Below, one piece after another: positions 1-13,037 of a DNA stretch of 64,000 nucleotides; position 1 is the first letter of the stretch, and each line of letters begins with the position of its first letter. Where the stretch lies: assembly GCF_000219625.1 (NCBI RefSeq), contig NC_018209.1, positions 1,550,001 to 1,614,000 on the forward strand. Direction: 5' to 3'. Below the pieces are notes generated by a model. That model was not told the DNA's origin, ran no database searches, and was given only the letters and a program-made list of their open reading frames with translations. The DNA is from Zymoseptoria tritici IPO323. Taxonomy: Eukaryota; Ascomycota; Dothideomycetes; Mycosphaerellales; Mycosphaerellaceae. A program made the position numbers and the translations under genes.

Positions 1-815
1 CAGCGGCATCTACGTAACTAAAACTTAATTTGTAACGTTACCTTATGCGAATTCACTCTTTAATAAGCGCAATAGCGCTTAAGCGCTACGCTATACGACT
101 ACCGCATACGAATTCGAATACCTTAGACAATCTAAAGAGCTTAGATTTAAAGGACTTAGTAATTTTTAAGGGCGTCGGTTTAGCGCTAGCGCTAGCGCTA
201 GTAGAGCAAAAGGAAAAGGACTTAGTAGTTCTTTAAGAGCTAGACTTAGTAGTAGTAGACTTAGTCGTTTTAGACTTTAAAAAAGAGAGGCTAGAACAAA
301 AGCGTAACACTAAGCGGGGCTCGTTACCGGAACAGCCTAAATAGCGTAATAAATTATCGGCGTATTTAGCGTTTCTTAGAGAGCCGCTTTTCCTATCCCC
401 TAAGTATTTATAGGTCGAACTAGGATAAGTTAGGATTAGGTTAACAATTTATACCGAAAACGTATATCTAGTTAATATTATAGCCCGAAGGCACCTAAAT
501 AGCGTAATAGTAGTATTTAGGATTATAAGGCGTTAAGGCTAGAGCGAAGAGTTATAGTTTTAAGTAAGACTTAGGTATAGTAATTAAGAGGAATTAAACC
601 CCTATTGTTACTAATAAGTAAATGTCTTCCTCTAAGTTCTCTAGCCGTATTCCTAGTACGTACCGAAGAGAGTAGATTTAGCCGTAAGTTAGCTATAGGT
701 ATTAATCTAATAAGCGCCTTAAGCTACTCCCCTAAGATATTATAAACGCTCGCGCGAATAGATTAGAGGTTATAAAACTGTTGTAGTATATTAAGGTAAG
801 ACTCGAGAGTAAATA

Positions 816-846
<31 letters not shown>
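816..846 (+). repeat. Poly-G homopolymer, 31 G
   Basis: An uninterrupted run of 31 G lies inside AT-rich repeat DNA. Such runs are rare and length-unstable, and they are prone to polymerase or assembly error, so the exact length is uncertain. Confidence 0.9.
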
Positions 847-847
<1 letters not shown>

Positions 848-988
848 GCGGCGTAGATCTTAGACTAATATATAGATATCTATTACTCGTACAAACGACT
901 TGTACGGAAGCTAGAAGTACTAAATCCGGTATTAAACGGTAGGCTAATTAGAGGGCTAAGAACTCCTTTAACTTTTTAGCGGTATTAG

Positions 989-1003
989 TTATAATGCCGG
1001 TAG
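989..1003. repeat. Target-site duplication, left copy (LINE)
   Basis: The 15-bp sequence TTATAATGCCGGTAG recurs exactly at 6,157-6,171 and brackets the LINE. Part of its TTA start could also be read as the end of the LINE 3' TTA tail, so the certain duplication is 12-15 bp. Confidence 0.85.
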
Positions 1004-1250
1004 AATTATAAGGATGGAGCATCGACCAATTATAAGGATGAAACTATATGGAAAAATCATGCCAACGCAGCCACCATACGAACAGAGAGGCCTCTAGGCC
1101 TCTTAACACGCAGCAGTCCACCCTTAGAGGAGGCAAAACATTCAGGGAGGTTAGGGAGTAAAGGAAAGAGGAGGGGACTATCCTCCGCCTTCCTAAGCCC
1201 CCCTAACTACCCTAAACTACTTAAAAGGCCCAAAAGGCTATTAGCAGCAC

Positions 1251-2600
1251 CTTAAGGAGCTGCAAATACAGTTAGAAATTAACAAGGATATGCAAAAACT
1301 GACTAGTGAAGTAGCAAAGGTCCTATCCTCCCCCTAGGAGGAAACCCTAAAGTCTCTCCTCCTCTCCCTCCTCTAGAGGGCACAAACTACCCTCCTGCAC
1401 ACTCTCTAAGGGCAGACAGTTATCTAGAGAGTCTAGGAAATCCAGAAGACTATCCAGGCTACCTAGCTAAAGACCTAGGCACAAGCTGCAGCCCTCCCTA
1501 AACAACAGACATCTAGCTAGGTGTACACAAAGCTAGCCCCACCCTAAAGCTACTACTTCCTCCTTAAGATCCAGAACCTAGTAGAAAGAGAAGAGATCTA
1601 GAAGAAGACAAGCATAGAGATTGTTAGGGAGTTAAAAGACCTAGCAGTACTAGTAGTAAAGAAGCTAGAAAGCGGAGACATTAGGGTTTTTACCTACAGC
1701 CAGAGCTCCTAGGAAAGGCTAGAAAGGGACCTTAAGTAGGCCCAGGACAAATACCCTAGTGCTAAAGCTGTAGTGCAGCTCTTCTAAGTGCTAGTACATA
1801 GTATTAAGATCCAGACTATTAATACTAAGAGTTAGGGAATAAACACTTAAATTAAGGAGGAGAATAGAAGACTCTACCTACACCTAAAAGTCCTTAGAGC
1901 AGGATAGCTGAAAAGCAAAAAGAGAAGGGAAGGCAAGGACTTCTCTTCCTTAATCCTAAATGTCTAGAACACAGCACAGGCAAAGGAAATCGTTGCTAAG
2001 GGACTAGTTCTCTAAGGGAACATTCTAGTTGCAGAAGAGTTCTACCTACACTAGAGACTAACACAATGCCTTAACTGTAGATAGTTTAGACATATTGCAA
2101 AGCACTGTAGAGGCACACAAACCTGTAGAAAGTGCTTAGGAAACTACAGAACAGACACATGCAAGGAGACTAAAGTAAGGTGTAGCAACTGCTAGAGGGA
2201 GTACCTATCTTAGTTAGCAACCTGTAAATTTAAGTAAGCGGCAATCTTAAAGGCAAGGCAGTTCAGGAGTATTATAGCCTAGGGATTATGTAGGAAACCC
2301 TCCTAAACCCAGCCGGAGGAGAGTTAGACAATAGTGCAACTAACAAACATAAGGAAAAGAAGGGCTAGCCCTATCGACAGTAAGCAAACTAAAGGCAACT
2401 AGATTAGGAATCTAGCAGGGAGACTAAGAGCTATCCTAAGAGTAGGACAAAGCCAGGCTAACAAGATTAACACAATGCTAAGGAGCTCTACATAGGAGGG
2501 CTACTAACAAGCACCCTAGGTACAAGCAGGAATGCAGCAGCAGGACTAAGCCTAGGACCCCGGACAGGAGGACCTAGAAATAGGAGAGAGCGATATTAAG
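1251..2600 (+). pseudogene. LINE ORF1 (gag-like, CCHC knuckles), broken
   Basis: One reading frame runs from about 1,251 through 2,250 with scattered stops. It begins with a coiled-coil-like N-terminal stretch (LKELQIQLEINKDMQKL). Its centre resembles the fungal LINE ORF1 RNA-binding fold, and its C-terminal part has zinc knuckles. The first knuckle, at 2,067-2,108, has the exact CX2CX4HX4C spacing with one stop inside. Two further Cys pairs follow (CRKC, CSNC). In living elements this protein packages the LINE RNA. Here it cannot be made because of many in-frame TAG codons. The exact start and end cannot be set. Confidence 0.75.
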
Positions 2601-2643
2601 GACCACTTCTTCCTAACATAGGATAAATAACACACTAAAGGAA

Positions 2644-5600
2644 CTTAACATCCTACAGTACAATACAAACAAGAGTAGCAACCAGATCCAAACCCTATTT
2701 ATGCAACAAATAAACCTAAGAACCTACTATATTATTGCAATCTAGGAACTATAGGTAAACACCTCTACTAGAGGGAATATTAAGCAATACCTAGGATACT
2801 ACATAGTAGTTCTAGAAGGAGAGACACTAAGAGTTGTTACATATGTATTAAAGGAACTGCAGCCAGAAACCTAGGAAGCCTGGCTAATTTGTAAGGACCT
2901 AATTAGGATTACCCTCCTCTAGACAGAGCCAAAACTCTACATCTTAAACTGCTATAACCTAAGTAGCCTAATAACAGGCAGAGACCTAGGTACCCTCTAG
3001 GAAGTTAGGAAGGCTCTCTAGGACACAAAGGAAAACTAGCATATCCTAGTTAGGGACTTTAATCTGCATTATTAGAAGTAGGGAGCACAAACAGCAACAA
3101 ACTAGCACTAGGCTGCAGACTACCTAATTAAGACGGTAGAACAGGCTAATATGCAGCTCCTCCTAGAACTAGGTACAACAACATAGGAGAGAGGACTAAG
3201 CATTTAAACCCTTAACTTAGTCTTTAGGACAAAGGAAATCCAGGACTAGATAACACAATGTAGGACCTGCACTAAACTGGAAATAGGGTTAGACTACCTT
3301 CCAATCTAGACATTACTCTTTACCTAAGGCATTGTAGAGCAAGAGAACCAGAAAAGGCTACAGTAGAAGAAGGCACTATAGGAACAAATTAGATCTAAGA
3401 TCCTAGAAGCAAAGGGAGAGGCTAAACAGCTACCTACAGAGGGAAAGCAGAGCCTAGACTAATAGGCACTCTAGCTTTAGAGGACAATCTAGCAGCTAGT
3501 TAAGGAGCTAGTACTACAAGCCCGACCCTTACTATACGCAAAGATAAGTTAGGACCAGGAAAGCACTAGGCTAGTTAAGAGAGCGAGGAAGGCTAGGAGA
3601 GCCTGGAGGGAGAACAAATCCCTCCTAAACTACCTACTTGCACTTAGAACTACATATACAAAGAAGAGGCACATTAAAAGGAGCGGGAACCTAGCTTAGA
3701 GGAAAACAGTTATAGAGATCTTAAAGGATTAGAGCAAGATATAGAAGTTTGCAAGGTAGGCAAGAGAAAGGGCAAACAAAGGACCCTCTCTTCCCTAGTT
3801 CCTAGGCATTAAGAACAAGGCTGGACTCCTCTAGACAACAATATCTAGGAAGGCTAAGGCCCTTGCAGAGGAGTTCTTCCCTTAGCCGACAGAGGTAGAC
3901 CTTACAGACATAACAGGATCTATACTAGCCCTAATCCCTATAGACTGTACAATTACCTAGGGAGAAATCCTAGCTACAATCTAGAGGCTTGTACCAAACA
4001 AGGCACTAGGACTAGATCAGATCCTAAACCTATTCCTAAAGAAGACAAAGAAAGAGCTAGCAGACCTCCTACAACTATTCCTGCAAGCCTGCATAGTACA
4101 AGGATACCTCCCTAGGCCCTTTAAGGAATCTACAACAGTAGTCCTTAAGAAGCCCTAGAAACTAGACTACTTAAAGGCAGGAGCCTACAGACTAATCGCC
4201 CTGTTAAATACAATCTCTAAAGTCCTAGAGGCCCTTATAGCGACAAGGCTTAGTAGGGCCGCTAAGGAAAGAAACCTGTTCCTACTAAACTAGATAGGAG
4301 GAAGACTAAAAAGGTTAACAACATTAGCACTAGAGCTAGTAACTAAACAGGTCTACTCCATCTAGGGAAAAGGCCTAGGGAATGTAGCCTTAATGCTATG
4401 TTTAGACATCTTAGCGGCCTTCCCAAATGTTTTACACCTAAGACTAATCTACTACCTAAGAATGTGCTAAATACAGCCAAACCTAGTAGCCTTTGTAGAA
4501 TCCTTCCTTTAGGACAGGACAACATGTCTTAGGCTAGGGAACTACCTTGACATACTAAGGCCCTAGCATACAGGAATCCCCTAAGGATTAATAATGTTAC
4601 CTATCCTCTTCCTGTACTTTGTAAGAACCCTACTTCCTCTAATTAAAGAAACAGGAGTATTAGCAATAGGCTTTGTAGATAATACAAACATTCTAGCCTT
4701 TAGAAAAAGTACAGAGGAGAACTGTAGAAAACTTAAGAGAGCCTATAAAAAATGTACAGAATAGGCAAAGACTTATAGAGCAGTCTAGTCCCTACAAAAG
4801 TACATGCTAATCCACTTTATAAGGTTAAGAAGGAAACACAACCTACAAGCTACAGTTAACATCTAAGGATTTAATAGCAAACCCGTTCCTAACCTTAGGC
4901 TTCTTAAAGTGCAAATAGATACTAAACTTATATAGAAACCCTACATTAGGAAAGTTGCAGAGAAAGCAGAGTTACACATAAACTCCCTGCATAGGCTTAG
5001 CTAATTAACCTAGGGAGCATCCTTCCAGAAGGCTAGGCACATCTACACTACAGTTATAAGGCTAGCAATAGCCTTTAGCTGTAAAGTGTAGGCAAAGGTA
5101 GAAGGGGTTTAGAAGGGATCTAAAAGCTAGACAAAAGAGCTTAAAGCAGTCCAAAATGCTGCCCTAAGAAGGATTACTAGAGCATATAAGAGTGTCCTAC
5201 TAGGAGTACTCTAACAAGAGGCAGAGATACTACCCTTTAATCTATATGTGCAGCAACTAGCTTTAAACTAGGCAAGGAAGGAGGATAGGCGAGATGTAGG
5301 GAGGTATACAAAGGCAGCAAGTTAGGCACTCTTAAATTAGGAACAGGGGGCCTAGAGAAGACAAGGACATCGAAGAATCCAGAGGGCACCCTACGAAACT
5401 GTACAGGAAAGACTCCTAGAAAAATTCTAATAGGAGGGGGGAAACTAAGATAGAATACCCCTAAACAGATCCTTTATTTAGGAGAGATAGAAAGCAAGAT
5501 AGGAGGCAGAAGTCAGAAAGAAGAGACAACATAGCAATAGGAGGTTACCTATAGTATAGACAAATAGAGGAAAAGGAAGGTCTCTACATTAGAACTAGAC

Positions 5601-6020
5601 AAGAGCACAGAGCACAATTGCTACACAGATAAGGACTGAGCATATTAGATTTAATGCCTACCTAATAAAGAGAAGAGTCCTAGGGAAGACACTAGAATGT
5701 AGCTATAGAAGTTAGGCTCAGACAGTGAAGTATATAGTAATGTTCTGCCCTCTCCTCTAGGGGAGAGACAGAACATTCTAGCAGCTAGGTACATCTAACT
5801 AGAAAAGCATAATGTTAACAAAGAAGGGTCTTAGGGCAATTGCAAAGTAGATAATTAGGGAAGAAGTCCTAGACTAGTTCCTACTAGCTAAGGAGGAGCA
5901 GGAACGAGAGGAGAGGGCTAAGGGAGCCTAGGTACACAACCTGGTAAGAGGATAGGATAACAGATCCTTCTAGAGTCCAAAAGAGGAACCTGAAATAAAA
6001 GGTGTCTACTAATAGTCCTA
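2644..6020 (+). pseudogene. LINE ORF2 (endonuclease plus reverse transcriptase), broken
   Basis: A single frame opens with an apurinic-endonuclease-like start (LNILQYNTNKS at 2,644) and contains a GDFN-like motif now read as RDFNLHY. The reverse transcriptase follows from about 4.0 kb (ALGLDQILN, then an LDILAAFPN block). The catalytic box at 4,672-4,683 reads FVDN instead of FVDD, which fits a single G-to-A change in a TG context. A Cys/His-poor C-terminal region continues to about 6.0 kb. Many stops interrupt the frame, chiefly TAG in place of Trp or Gln. The element is dead both by nonsense codons and at its polymerase active site. Confidence 0.8.
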
Positions 6021-6156
6021 GGAGACACAAGCAGAGAGAGATTAGGAGGGTTTTTATGCCTATGGCTTTTTGCCCTTAGTGAAATTTAGGGAAGGCTGCT
6101 TGCCCTGTACATAGTTACATAGAGGGATGGATCAGCAATACAAGACTTTATTATTA

Positions 6157-6171
6157 TTATAATGCCGGTAG
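6157..6171. repeat. Target-site duplication, right copy (LINE)
   Basis: An exact match to 989-1,003, lying directly after the LINE TTA tail. Confidence 0.85.
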
Positions 6172-6259
6172 TTTTTATAGTTAAAGGTGTTTAAATAGTT
6201 ATAACTATCTACGTTCTACTACTTAATACCCTACTTAATACATCTACGATTTCCTATCT

Positions 6260-9200
6260 ATCTAATCTAGCTCCTCTATATCCTCGTCCTCGTCGAAGAC
6301 CTCTATAAACCGGGTTAGCTCTAGTAGCTTACTATTATTATTACCTATACCTTCGACATCTATATTCTCGTCGTCCTACCCTTATTACTACTATAGCTAC
6401 TATAGCTACTATCGAGTAGCTTCCTATTCCTAGCTCTATACTTTACTCCTTATAATCCCTAAGCCTATTAGTATATCGGATATAAAAGTACCTAAAGAAA
6501 GCGGATCCGTAGCTGTATAAGGCTACGAGGGTATAATAGAGGTCTACCGTAGGGGCGGTAGTAGTAGTATCTATAGCTCGCGGCGGAGTTTATCTTCCTT
6601 CCGTATCTATAAGATCTTAGCGGCTCCGAGATCGCGAATATAGGCGAAGTCGAACGATAACTTAAATAGTAGGCCCTATAGCGTTTATATACGAGAAATA
6701 GTAACGTACGTTAAGCCTATAGCGAATTCGGATTACGTAAGGTCGAGGACTACTCGGTCGAGCAACATTCCTTAGGCTTTATAGATAGTTAGGGTATATA
6801 ATACTATAATTAGAAATTGTTCTCTCTATATATCGGGCTTACCTAGGCGGTAGAACGTTCTTCGTATAGGGTAGATTAGTAAGACATTCTTGCCCTCGTA
6901 TTAGAACAGCTCTAGCGTAGCGGGAGAGAGACTATTAAAAGCTATAAGTAGTACCGAGGGCATAATATTACGGACTTCTATAGGATCGGTACTATATAGC
7001 TAGATAATAGTATAGAGTATACCTTACCGGCTATTAACGATGCCGTATTTAGTCTAGACGTTTAAAAGAAGTATTACTCTATAGCCGATAGCGACCTTTA
7101 AAATAGACTATAGATTCTAAACGTCCTTCTTATCGGTCTCGGCTAAGGTAGGGCTGTCGTATAGGGTAGAGATTTTTAGAACTACGTAACTAATATCTCG
7201 AAGGCGTATAGTATTAATCTTATCGACGGCCTTACGTATAAAGTATAGCTATATCGCTTAGTCGAATTTACGTACCTCTTTATCCGGAAGTACTACGGCG
7301 ATATAAGAAGCGAGGAGCTCCTAGTGCTAGATCTTAATATAGCCCTTCCTAAGGCGAAGAGCCTATAAGTAATCGCGGAAGGTAGTTTACGTAACTCTAG
7401 CTTACCGGACGATAGTCTATAATATAGCGGTCTAATTAACGGAGTAGTATACCTACTAACTATTAATCTCGTCCTTATTCTTAAGCTTAGTATAGAAGAG
7501 TAGCTTCTAACTAACCGGTATAAGCTAGAAGAAATTACTAAATAGTAAGAGGCTATATCCGCTAAAGGGCTCGTCCTTACGCCGAGGGTATACTTAACGG
7601 AGACGGCTATCGATATAGTATAGTAGCTTAAGGGAGACTATAGACTTCTTATCGATTACGATATAGAATACCCCGTTAAGTCTGTTCTATAGAGTCGTAA
7701 GCGGCTACCCTTAAAGTAGTACGAATTTTCCTACGACGGGGATTAAGAGGAATATATAGATTATCGAGCTACAGATATTAAAAGTAGCCGCTCTAGTTAG
7801 TACATAGCGCTAGATAGGGTTAATGTTATTACCGGCTATAGCCTATAGTCGAGTAGATATAAGTTCGATTAGATAGGACTTACTAGTACTAGCGGAGCTA
7901 TTAATATTTAGTCGGATTAGCTCTAGGGCTATAACTCCTAGTCCTACGGATATAGCGGCTTATATATCGTTATAGTAGTTAATTACTATATCGAAGATCT
8001 ATCGTTAGAGGAGGTTTAGGTTGTTAACTTAAGTAGTCGACTAAGAGGCGATAGCGAAGTTAGCTAGATTGTTAGTCTTCTACTACTCCTACTAATCGAC
8101 TTCCGCGTTGTTATAAATCTCCGGGTACTATTAATATATACTAATATATAAAGCCTAATTAGTAGTGCGATTAACCTTACGATCCCCGAGATTGTCTAGA
8201 TCCTTATCGCGGATTACGTTACTATTTAGTACTTCTTAGAAATAAGCTAGCTAGCCTTTAGGAGGTAGTCGCTTAGGCGGTTCGAACTTATCCAGGTCGC
8301 CCTTAGGTAGGTCGCCGTAGTAGTCTAGCTTATATACTCTATAGTATATACGAGCTTTATAATATTCGTATGCCTTAGACTACTTATAGTAAGGGTTCTC
8401 GTAGAACTCGTTATCGTTAAAGTAGTACGGATTCTCTATAGAGCACTCCGGATACTCGGTCTATAGGTAGTAAAGAATTATCTTAATATAGTAATAGTCT
8501 TCGTACTTCGTACCGGAATCGTTAACCTTATAGCGAGGATAGTAGTTTAATAACCTATAGTTCTATTTCCGCTCGAGCTCGGCTAGCCTACCGCGATACT
8601 ATAGGTCGTATCGCTAATAGAATAGGAATAGTGTCTCCGTTTTAAGATTACTCTTAGGCTACTTCTCGGTGCGCTACTCGTACTTCTAAAGAGCGGTAAG
8701 GCTAGGGGCTCGCTTAGTACTACTATCGGTACTACTATTACTATCGTTATTATCTTCTAGCTCGATAAGAGCCTTCTAAAGATACTTAGGGCGATAGTCG
8801 ACTATAATAATAGTACGGCTACCCTTCTATAACGGTAGACTAAGATTATAGTATACGACTTCCTATACTAAGATATTACGCTCGCTAACGAGCTAATTTA
8901 ATATACGTATAGTAAATAATATTAGTAGCTTTTCGGCGTTAATTTAAGGCCGTATAGTCGACATAATCTACTAGAGAGAGACGCTCTTTTCTTCTTCCTT
9001 ACTAGCGTATTTAATAATATAGCTCGCGGTTACCTCGGTAGTAATATATAGGGAGATGTCGGTATTAGCGAGCTAGGCTATAGCGACTAATTAGTTATAG
9101 TAGTATAGGAATAGGTCGTTATACGTAGCGATAAAACTTAGGTAATATAGGTTATACTCTTTACTAGCTACGGCGTTCTCTCGAAGTTTCTAAGGGAAGT

Positions 9201-11930
9201 AGAAACGATACGCTACTTATACTTATTCCTCGTCTAAAGCTACTTTACCGGCTAGAGCTACTACTAGCGCTAGCGCAATATTACGGCGCTTAGCCTTATA
9301 GTAGTCGCTATACTTATAGATTATTATACGGTTAACGATGTCGCCGAGCTAATCCTAAGTATATCCGGAGAGTTCTTCGGTACTAGATTAGAGCACCGTA
9401 TTATTAATATTTATCTACTTAGTAGGATTCGGATTATAAGCGGAGATATAACGACCCTAGAGCTCTACGAATCTAACTATCTACTCCTCGGTCTCTAGCT
9501 CGCTAAACTTAGGTAGCTCGTACTAAAGAAAGAAGTATACGTAAGAGCTACTACGGCTCTAGTACTCGAACCTATACTAGTAGTCGGTAACGTTAAACTT
9601 AGGCTTAAGCACCGTATTAAGGAAGAAGAGAAACCGGCGTTCGAAGTAGGCGTCCGTAATATATAGGTTGTCGCGTAAGTTTTTACGGGTAAGGCGAGAA
9701 CGATCGTCTAGCTAAAGCGTTAACTACTCTTTAAAACGCGGTATATAGCGAGCGACGTTAATCTATTTAAGGTCGGCGGCGCTAAGAGTTATAAACATAT
9801 TAGGCTTACTAAGTACCGCTAGGAACGTTAAGAGATTTATCTTACGAGCTATCTAGTATAACCGAGTACTACGTAAGCTACGACCGGAAGCGACGACGGA
9901 GTTAAGTAGAATCCTAGACTTACGCTCCTACGGATTAGTAAGTACGTAGGAGATCGCTTCTATAGTAACTAGACTACCCTTTTCCTTAAATCGATTAGCG
10001 AAGAAGCCCGCCGCTTTTAAGGCTTAACTACGTATCGCTATATTAAAGGCGTAGAAGGGCTAGCGAGAGTAGCGAGTAAAGCGACTATCGTAATAACGTA
10101 TTAGATATTAGACGAATACGGTGTCGGTAACGTTCCGTATCCGAGGCTAGCGTAGGTCGCCCTTACTAAAGGGAAATAGAGTAGGGAATACTAGTAAAAG
10201 TAGAGGGCGATTCTTATCGAACTCGGATAGTAGTACTTCCTCGCGGTCGGGGAAGGTAAGGAATAGTAGTAATAGTAGCTACTTAGGGTCGTTACGCTAT
10301 TATTATTATTTATTACTAATAGGGACTTTAGGCTCCGAGATAGAGCTACGACGGTAAGCGTCGAGACGGTTAGGTCGTAGTAGTATTACTACTCCTAGGT
10401 TTATATCGCGAGCTACTTAGAGTTCTTAGTTCTTACGTAGTCGCTAGGCTTAGAACTCTCGTAGTCGATCCGCTAGCTAGTTAATAGTATAATCTTCCGC
10501 GGTAGTAAAGGCGATAGCTATACGGTTGTAGCTAAGATCCTCTCCTTCTTAATATTACTCTACGACTAGACCTTCCGGAGCTACCTATTAGGCGTTCGCT
10601 AGATCGTACGTCTTATCTTATAACTAATCTTAAACATCGACACCTCCTCTATTAACGTCTTATTCGCTATTACCTCCTAGTAGCTAAGCTAATACTTCTT
10701 CGTCGATAATAATATTAGTATAGCCTAGATAATTAGCCTTAAGCTAAGTTAGCTATCTCCGAACAGCCTATCGGCGAATCTTAAAGTCCTTAGTAAACTA
10801 GTATCGAGTACGATTATCGCTACTACCTTCCTTTTAAACTAGACGAAGTAATATAATATCGAGGTTTTTCAGTAACTATAGAAGTCTACGGAAGATCTTA
10901 GTATTCTTCGCGAGGAAGTTAACGATATAGCCGCGATACTTAAATTATTATCCTCGAACTATAAACACCTATATAAGGATTTAGACCTTAGTAATAATAA
11001 TCTCTTCGATAGTAGTAAGTATAGGAAGCTCGGGTAGAACATCGCCTAGATCTATATTATTAGCGGCGGAGAAAAGGTAGAGGTCGTCGATATATTTATT
11101 ACGGTCGCGATTCTTATAGTAGAGATAGATACTATTATCGTTTAGATTAAGCTACTATTTCTCCCTATAGCGAGGGTAGTACGACTATTTATTATTATCG
11201 AGGGTACGACGGAAGTTTCCTAATAGCTTACGATCTTCGTCGGTTAGAGTAGCCTCGAGAGGCTAATCTACTAGATCGACTAAGGGTAGGTTATAGTAAG
11301 CGACAAATTAAGCCTTTTATTTCTCCTAACGACGTTACGCTTTACCTAGCCGCTTTAATCTAGATCTAGATATAGAGCCTATAGCTAAGGTACTAGCTTA
11401 TATACTAAGTCCTAGTATTAAGAAGTCGAAGTTAGCGGAAGAAGGGGTTTACGGTATAAAATCGCTACCGGCGGATCGTATAGCTTATATATAATCGCTA
11501 CCCTTATTACTAGCGCATTTAGCGTAGTAACTATCTCGATATATACTATTACGGAAGTCGAAGAACATTACGAGGCTAGGGTAATTGCCCTAGATATACT
11601 ACTTCTCGTACATCCCGGTATTATTAACATTAAAGCTATTCTCGTAGTACCGATAAACTTCGGTATCTTCCTTATCTTTATAGTCGTTCGTATAAGGAAC
11701 GCCGTAATTTAGATAGCGGAACTACTTAGGCTTATTCTAAAGGGACGTATCTTAAGTAAGATTATAGGTATCGGCTAGGCCGTATCGCTTATTATAGCGT
11801 TCTTTACGTCTTATTCTCGCTACTAGGCGTACGCTCTAGATAGTAGCGGGTAATACGTAAGGGTAGTATACGGTACCGGACGGACGGGTAGTAGCGGAAG
11901 GGCCGGCGGTAGCGGAAGGACCTACGGTCG
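6260..11930 (-). pseudogene. Helitron Rep/Pif1-helicase gene, broken
   Basis: Read on the minus strand. The N-terminal part (about 11.9-10.9 kb) has ENSFNVNNTGMYEK and LTTIEEIIITKV blocks typical of Helitron N-termini. The Rep nuclease HUH motif should read HVHFF but is YVYFF (9,535-9,543). The helicase Walker A box (7,877-7,900) reads SSASTSKS where GSAGTGKS is expected. The Walker B Asp-Glu is Asp-Lys. The C-terminal Pif1 signature survives as YTLTIYKA, LDRVVLDLT and FAIGLTYVTISRI at about 6.6-6.8 kb. All these changes are G-to-A or C-to-T in CpA/TpG context. Many TAG/TAA codons also interrupt the frame. In active elements this protein nicks and unwinds DNA for rolling-circle transposition. 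Confidence 0.8.
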
Positions 11931-12603
11931 GTCCTCGGCTTAGTAGAGGTATCGTAGTAAAGGTAGACGGTAGTATAGGTACGAGGTTACGTTATACTAG
12001 TAGAGGTACGGGTTACGTAGGAGGATCCGGTAGTAGCTTATTAGCGATAGTACGAGTCGTCGTATCGATAACCTTACCTTAGTAGTCTATATATCGGAGT
12101 ATACTAGTACCTACTTAAAGGTCCTAAGGGCGTATTAGTATAAACTATATAATGTCCTTAGTAAGTTTATATCTACCGATATACTTACGCTAGGTAGGTA
12201 GATCGATCCTTATATTCTAGACGACTAGGGGGTTATTTATAGCTATATTAAAGGGTGCTAAGCGCGATACGTAGTTAGTAAGGGTTTAAGAAACGATACG
12301 TAGTAGTAGAAGGTATAGTTTAGAAGTAGATTAAGAATAGAAGGTATAGAGAGAGTGTTAACGGAAAGGTAGTTAGAGGAAGGAAGGAAGGTAGTAAAAT
12401 CTCTAATATCTTAGGGATCGCTAGTTTACTAGCTAGTAAATTAATATATATAAAAAGCGTAAGTATAAGCTAGAAGTATCTTACTATAATAGCAATCTAT
12501 AGAGCGGACCTTCTACTTACTACCTTCCTTTATTCGTTATAAACTTCCTTTATTAATAACGTATAGGAAGTAGCTTACTCTCTATAGCGTACTTCTTCCG
12601 GTC

Positions 12604-12729
12604 TTTAATCCGTAATTGTTTCGTAGGTACGGAAATATCGTCGCCGATATTAGGCTCGCGCCCTCGTTTAATCCGTAATTATTTTGTAGGTACGGAACTA
12701 TCGTCGCCAATGTTAGGCTCGCGTCCTCG
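12604..12729. repeat. Tandem repeat, 63 bp x 2
   Basis: Two adjacent 63-bp units (12,604-12,666 and 12,667-12,729) begin TTTAATCCGTAATT and end GGCTCGCG(C/T)CCTCG. They differ at a handful of positions, mostly C/T or G/A transitions. They lie upstream (5') of the Helitron gene and may belong to its leader. Confidence 0.8.
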
Positions 12730-13018
12730 TTTCTCCGCTATAGCTATATAGGGAGTAGTTTATACTTACTAGCTTACTCTTTACCGCTCGTATATAATAT
12801 ATAGTAATAATATACTAGAAGTATCCTAATATAGTAATCCTTAATTAATATATCGATGTAGTTTAGTAGATTCTTTTATTATACTAAGGGGGAGACCCCC
12901 TTAAACCCCCCTTTTACCTCCGGCGGCGCTCCGCGGGCACCTACCGTAGGCCTTTTCTTCTTAAATAGTATAAGGGCATTGCTCGTATATACTTATATAC
13001 TTACTATAATTAATAGAC

Positions 13019-13037
13019 GTGTTGTTGTTGTTGTTGT
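13019..13037 (+). repeat. GTT trinucleotide microsatellite
   Basis: Six tandem GTT units at the change from heavily TA-rich repeat to the less mutated 13-17.5 kb stretch. Confidence 0.8.

Larger units (their letters stand above)
1..1003. other. RIP-decayed sequence left of the LINE, unassigned
   Basis: This AT-rich sequence is full of TA dinucleotides and stops, with tandem GCGCTA units near 181-206 and a 31-nt G run. I recognise no protein. Because the LINE to the right inserted here, this sequence was once continuous with 6,172 onward. It may therefore be the 3' flank or 3' part of the minus-strand Helitron, but I could not identify a Helitron 3' hairpin with a CTRR end. Confidence 0.5.
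1004..6156 (+). mobile_element. Non-LTR retrotransposon (LINE, Tad1/I-like), RIP-inactivated
   Basis: A plus-strand LINE of about 5.15 kb with a gag-like ORF1, then an endonuclease plus reverse-transcriptase ORF2, then a simple TTA-repeat tail (TTATTATTATTAT) instead of poly-A. Exact target duplications lie on both sides. Its 5' end starts with a short tandem repeat of AATTATAAGGATG. Both frames are readable over long distances but are interrupted by dozens of TAG/TAA codons, mostly where TGG (Trp) or CAG/CAA (Gln) would be expected, as RIP produces. Near-full length is inferred from the presence of both ORFs. The clade assignment (Tad1-like) rests on the ORF1 knuckles plus the endonuclease/RT order. 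Confidence 0.85.
6172..12900 (-). mobile_element. Helitron (rolling-circle transposon), minus strand, RIP-inactivated
   Basis: The minus strand encodes a long degenerate Helitron protein (coding part about 11,930 down to 6,260). It has the N-terminal Helitron-like region, a Rep-type HUH site and a Pif1-like helicase in the usual order. The termini are not resolved: I found no certain 5' TC or 3' hairpin-CTRR end, so the limits are approximate. The right limit may lie near 12.9-13.0 kb, where a G/C-rich stem-like stretch occurs (GGGGGAGACCCCC at about 12,889-12,901). The LINE lies at its 3' side. Confidence 0.75.

Noticed and set aside
45..236. Short plus-strand frame with Leu/Ala repeats
   Set aside because: Its ALALAL stretch is just the GCGCTA tandem repeat; it lies in RIP-decayed DNA and has no start context or domain.
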